This document shows, piece after piece, positions 40,036 through 42,773 of a stretch of DNA of 42,773 nt. Every line of letters begins with the position of its first letter. The stretch's first letter is position 1. The notes beneath the pieces were generated by a model that was not told the origin of the DNA, did not search any database, and was given only the letters and a program-made list of their open reading frames with translations. The translations under genes were made by a program, and so were the position numbers. Source of the DNA: Lachnospiraceae bacterium (GTDB taxonomy: Bacteria; Bacillota; Clostridia; Lachnospirales; Lachnospiraceae); contig VSNQ01000022.1 of the NCBI GenBank assembly GCA_009774395.1, positions 1 to 42,773 on the forward strand, in the 5' to 3' direction.

Positions 40036-41806
40036 ATTGTCCACCTTTCTTGCCAGAAGTTGTGCTTAACTCATTGACATATTTTTCAAATTCGCCGTAT
40101 TGATGGCGGAAAACTGTAGCATAATAGCCATTGTTCTGCAATAGTTCTTGATGTGTGCCCTGCTCAACAATACGCCCATTGTTTAATACCAGTATCAGGT
40201 CAGAATCCTTGATGGATGAAATACGATAAGCGACAACAAAAATTGTGCATTTGTGGTCAATCGCATTAAGCTGCTGCTGAATATAACTTTCTGTTTCCAT
40301 ATCGACAGCAGAAGTTGTGTCGTCTAGGATTAGGATAGAAGGTTCTTTTAACAGTGCGCGGGCAAGCGAAATCCGCTGTTTCTGCCCGCCGGAAAGTCCG
40401 ACACCGCGTTCCCCGACAATCGTATCGTATCCGTCAGGCATTTGGCGGATAAAGCTGTCGGCATCTGCCATAATCGCCGCTTTTTCTACAGCTTCAAAGG
40501 AACAGTCAGGGTTGCTGTAGGCAATATTTCCTTCGATAGTATCGGAAAACAGGAATACATCCTGCATTGCCATACCGATATTCTGGCGCAGGTTGTAGAG
40601 GTCTAAATCCTTAACGTTTTTACCATCAACAAGTACCTCACCGTCTGTAACATCATAGAAACGGCACAGTAAATTCATAATAGTAGACTTTCCAGATCCG
40701 GTGGAGCCGAGAATCCCAACAGTCTGTCCGCTTTTTACACGAAAGTTGATTTGATGTATAATATCTTCGTCGTCAGCACTGTAGGAAACATTTTTAAATT
40801 CAATATCACCATTGAGCCGTTCACAGGGAATTGCTTTTGCTGGAAATTTTACATTTGGTTCTTCACTGTAAGTCGTATAAATTTTCTCGACGGAAGTAGT
40901 AAAACGCTGGATATCGTTGATACGCCAGCCAATCTGGCGCAAGGGATTCATTAACATCCATAAATATCCATTAATGGTTACATAATTTCCTAGTGTCATA
41001 GACTGGTTGATAACCATAATACTGCCTACCAGCATTAGGATAATTGTCAGCATATTTGAGAGAAATTCAAATTGCGGCACATATTTTGTCCAGATTTCGG
41101 ATGCCGCAAGTTCGGCATCACGATATCCATCGTTTTCTTTATTAAATTTGCCGATTTCATAATCTTCCTTAGAAAATGCTCTTACAACGCGGTTTCCGCT
41201 AATATTTTCTTGTACAAAAGTATTGAGTGAAGAAAACTGTTCGCGGATTTTCTGAAAGCGGGGGCGTCCGTTCTTTGTTTGGCTCAGTGTTACGAGCAGT
41301 GCAAATGGCAACACAATACACATACATAGAGCAAGCTTGGGACTAACCGTAAACACCATTATCAAGGCAAAGAAAAAGAGAAATACATTTTCATATACCT
41401 GATAAATTACAAAGGCGATAAAATGTCGTATTGCATCCATATCTCCTGTCTGGCGGCTAAGAAGATCTCCCGTACGCTTCTTATTATAGAAGTTAAAGTC
41501 CTGCTGCAATAGTTTACGGTATACGGTGTCGCGCATAGAGTAGAGGACATCCTGTGAACAGGTTTCGAAGATAACCTGTGACCAGAATCGCAGAACGCCG
41601 CGCAGTACAGTGATAAGGATTAACAGTGCAATCAATCTTGGCAGCAGCTCATACTGCCCATCGGTAATTACGTCGTCAACAATAGAGCCTGATACGATGG
41701 GCTTGGCGATTGCAAGCACGGAGATAACCGTAACCAGCACTAGGCCAAGTGCCATACTTCGGTTATGCTTTTTTAGAAAGGAGTAAAACCATTTCATGGC
41801 AGCCAT
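40022..41806 (-). CDS. Heterodimeric ABC exporter, subunit with degenerate catalytic residues
   Basis: 594 aa. First gene of the pair, GAGGT 8 nt before the ATG. Six membrane helices and an ATPase domain with Walker A GSTGSGKST and intact signature GLSGGQKQR. The catalytic Glu after Walker B is Asp (ILILDDTTSAVD), and the H-loop His is Tyr (VVAYRISS). Both changes mark the degenerate member of heterodimeric exporters. Together with the RLSSGQ signature in the partner the asymmetry is consistent between the two subunits. Confidence 0.92.
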   Translation of the reverse strand: MAAMKWFYSFLKKHNRSMALGLVLVTVISVLAIAKPIVSGSIVDDVITDGQYELLPRLIALLILITVLRGVLRFWSQVIFETCSQDVLYSMRDTVYRKLLQQDFNFYNKKRTGDLLSRQTGDMDAIRHFIAFVIYQVYENVFLFFFALIMVFTVSPKLALCMCIVLPFALLVTLSQTKNGRPRFQKIREQFSSLNTFVQENISGNRVVRAFSKEDYEIGKFNKENDGYRDAELAASEIWTKYVPQFEFLSNMLTIILMLVGSIMVINQSMTLGNYVTINGYLWMLMNPLRQIGWRINDIQRFTTSVEKIYTTYSEEPNVKFPAKAIPCERLNGDIEFKNVSYSADDEDIIHQINFRVKSGQTVGILGSTGSGKSTIMNLLCRFYDVTDGEVLVDGKNVKDLDLYNLRQNIGMAMQDVFLFSDTIEGNIAYSNPDCSFEAVEKAAIMADADSFIRQMPDGYDTIVGERGVGLSGGQKQRISLARALLKEPSILILDDTTSAVDMETESYIQQQLNAIDHKCTIFVVAYRISSIKDSDLILVLNNGRIVEQGTHQELLQNNGYYATVFRHQYGEFEKYVNELSTTSGKKGGQYGTK

Positions 41807-41943
41807 AAAGATATACCTCGTTCTTTCAATAAATTTTTGGGTTAGATATGAGTATAGTCCATAATGGAAAAATAATAAAGGGGGAAATTAGATATTTTTT
41901 GACAAATTTTTCGAAAAAGTGAATGTAATATAAATGTATTTGA

Positions 41944-41972
41944 TTGAAGTAAGAAAAGTGTTGTGTTATAAT
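41944..41972 (+). promoter_or_regulatory. Promoter giving a long structured leader before acyP
   Basis: TTGAAG (41944-41949) and perfect TATAAT (41967-41972) at 17 bp. The RNA would start near 41979, about 285 nt before the acylphosphatase start. The exporter genes diverge from here on the minus strand; no equally good minus-strand promoter is seen, only TATACT near 41855. Confidence 0.6.
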
Positions 41973-42002
41973 AGGCATTGCTTCAAAATGTTTATATGCA
42001 GA

Positions 42003-42078
42003 CAGCCGCACAAAAGAAAATTGCTGTTTTGCGGCGTGCGGCTGGCGCAACTGTACGGCAAATTTTTTTGCCGTACAG
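42003..42078 (+). other. Two strong adjacent hairpins, candidate small RNA or leader
   Basis: Hairpin one joins CAGCCGCA (42003-42010) to TGCGGCTG (42037-42044). Hairpin two is a perfect 12-bp stem CTGTACGGCAAA/TTTGCCGTACAG (42051-42078) with a T-only loop. They start about 25 nt after a predicted transcription start. No U-tract follows hairpin two, so it is not a textbook terminator. I found no match to a known riboswitch. Confidence 0.5.
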
Positions 42079-42084
42079 TATATT

Positions 42085-42243
42085 AGGAACTGTCAATATA
42101 TAATTCCTCAATTTGACTTGTCTAAATGTCCATCTGCGGCATCAGATAATCTTGACGCAGCCCGCTACGCCTGCGATTATCCTCTTTGCAGATGAACATT
42201 TATACGGTGTCAAATTAACAAGTTATTTTTTTGACAATTCCTT
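42085..42243. repeat. Family Q palindromic element, copy 2 (full length)
   Basis: 159-bp hairpin-forming element. Left arm AGGAACTGTCAA, CAATTTGAC, TAAATGTCCATCTGC is mirrored on the right by GCAGATGAACATTTA, GTCAAATTA, TTGACAATTCCTT. Inner stem GATAATC/GATTATC. It ends 20 nt before the acylphosphatase start, so it lies in the leader. The reading frame from 42113 across it has no ribosome binding site. Confidence 0.75.
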
Positions 42244-42262
42244 AGAATATGCGGAGGAAGAT

Positions 42263-42550
42263 ATGGAACAGCATTCACAAGAAATTGTTCGTAAACATAT
42301 GCGTTTTACTGGACGGGTACAGGGCGTGGGGTTTCGCTACCGCGCACGCTATGCCGCAGATGGAATGGGAATCACCGGCTGGGCGAAAAATGAGTGGGAT
42401 GGTTCTGTCGAAATGGAAGTGCAGGGCTCAGAGGAGCGTATTAATCATATGCTTACTATGATAAACAAAAGCGATTATATTGTGATTGATAGCATAGAAA
42501 GCGAAAATATACCATTAGAAGAACACGAAACGGGTTTTCATGTGCGTTGA
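42263..42550 (+). CDS. acyP: Acylphosphatase
   Basis: 95 aa from MEQHSQEIVRKHMRFTG, GGAGG 6 nt upstream. Acylphosphatases cleave carboxyl-phosphate bonds in small acyl phosphates. The phosphate-binding loop GRVQGVGFRYRAR with its catalytic Arg and the catalytic Asn in GWAKNEWDGSVEMEVQG are present, and the length is usual (about 90). A somewhat longer N-terminus is caused by a poorly conserved tail. It is the last gene before the right edge. Confidence 0.92.
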   Translation: MEQHSQEIVRKHMRFTGRVQGVGFRYRARYAADGMGITGWAKNEWDGSVEMEVQGSEERINHMLTMINKSDYIVIDSIESENIPLEEHETGFHVR

Positions 42551-42557
42551 TGATTAA

Positions 42558-42666
42558 AGCGTCAAAAGGGTTAATTAAGAAACATGACCACAATATATAG
42601 AATATATGTCTGTCCAAATCACGATATATTGTACTATTCTTTTGAAAAATACCCTTTTGACGGGCT
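42558..42666. terminator. Long palindrome after acyP, terminator-like
   Basis: Outer stem GTCAAAAGGGT/ACCCTTTTGAC and inner ACAATATAT/ATATATTGT within about 109 nt. The plan and inner sequence resemble the hairpin at 21324. A true T-run does not follow, so it may be a repeat. From 42667 to the edge I see nothing but AT-rich sequence. Confidence 0.55.
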
Positions 42667-42773
42667 AATCATAAAATATGATAAAAATAAAATATAAAAT
42701 ATATCCACCTGTGCGGTTGCAATATGGCTAGGAGCAGCAATAAAGCAACAGAAATATAATTCCCATATTCTTC

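Noticed and set aside
42113..42262. Upstream extension of acylphosphatase
   Set aside because: It crosses the Q palindrome; the ATG at 42263 has GGAGG at proper distance and gives the normal family length.

Overview
The window looks like a chromosomal segment of a spore-forming, anaerobic, moderately low-GC Firmicute, most likely a Lachnospiraceae-type Clostridium. Grounds: a dipicolinate synthase operon behind a sigma-K-like promoter, type I glutamine synthetase followed by an ANTAR antiterminator-type protein, cellobiose phosphorylase (GH94), DUF368 and DUF4015 proteins, strong AGGAGG ribosome binding sites, and many small palindromic intergenic repeats. I see no rRNA or tRNA genes, no CRISPR array, no phage genes and no transposase.

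Layout. 1-2.1 kb: end of a lantibiotic-immunity-type ABC transporter (minus) and two unrecognised plus-strand genes. 2.2-5.7 kb: minus-strand operon dpaA-dpaB-asnB (spore dipicolinate synthesis plus an asparagine synthetase). 5.9-13.3 kb: plus-strand genes, namely a 54-aa small protein, an orphan protein carrying the DGPTSIF motif of Na+-translocating decarboxylase beta subunits, hisC, a DUF368 (PopT-type) transporter, a methyltransferase, hslO and nadE. 13.3-21.4 kb: a minus-strand FMN-binding-like protein, then glnA, ANTAR regulator, mannose-1-phosphate guanylyltransferase, dapF, and an MBOAT/AlgX-like pair for acylation of a surface polymer. 21.5-26.6 kb: cellobiose phosphorylase (minus) and a c-di-GMP phosphodiesterase (plus). 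26.8-37.9 kb: an AAA ATPase-nuclease, a truncated BlaR1-like membrane protein with tandem BlaI-like operators, a two-component system, a four-gene ABC operon with a 55-aa membrane protein, an Hsp90 N-terminal fragment coupled to a DUF4015 lipoprotein, and a second AAA ATPase-nuclease (minus). 38.2-42.8 kb: an asymmetric heterodimeric ABC exporter (minus) and acylphosphatase (plus).

The most distinctive signal is outside the genes. Family P is an imperfect palindrome of about 105 nt, in four copies (14160, 16202, 19990, 31338), each ending 19-50 nt before a plus-strand start codon, so it would sit in the 5' leader of glnA, manC, the AlgX-like gene and the ABC operon. Family R (13944, 28368, 37955) begins with GTTAC and carries a conserved hairpin; two copies abut the two AAA ATPase-nuclease genes. 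Family Q (38099, 42085) is a long-hairpin element near the ABC exporter and acylphosphatase. Two long terminator-like palindromes (21324, 42558) share an inner ACAATATAT core. These could be MITE-like elements, structured leader RNAs, or former mobile elements now used for regulation.

All functional calls rest on motif recognition by eye; no database search was possible. Starts were moved from the longest open frame where a ribosome binding site or a required N-terminus supported it (asnB, dpaA, dpaB, hisC, methyltransferase, response regulator, ABC subunits, acylphosphatase).
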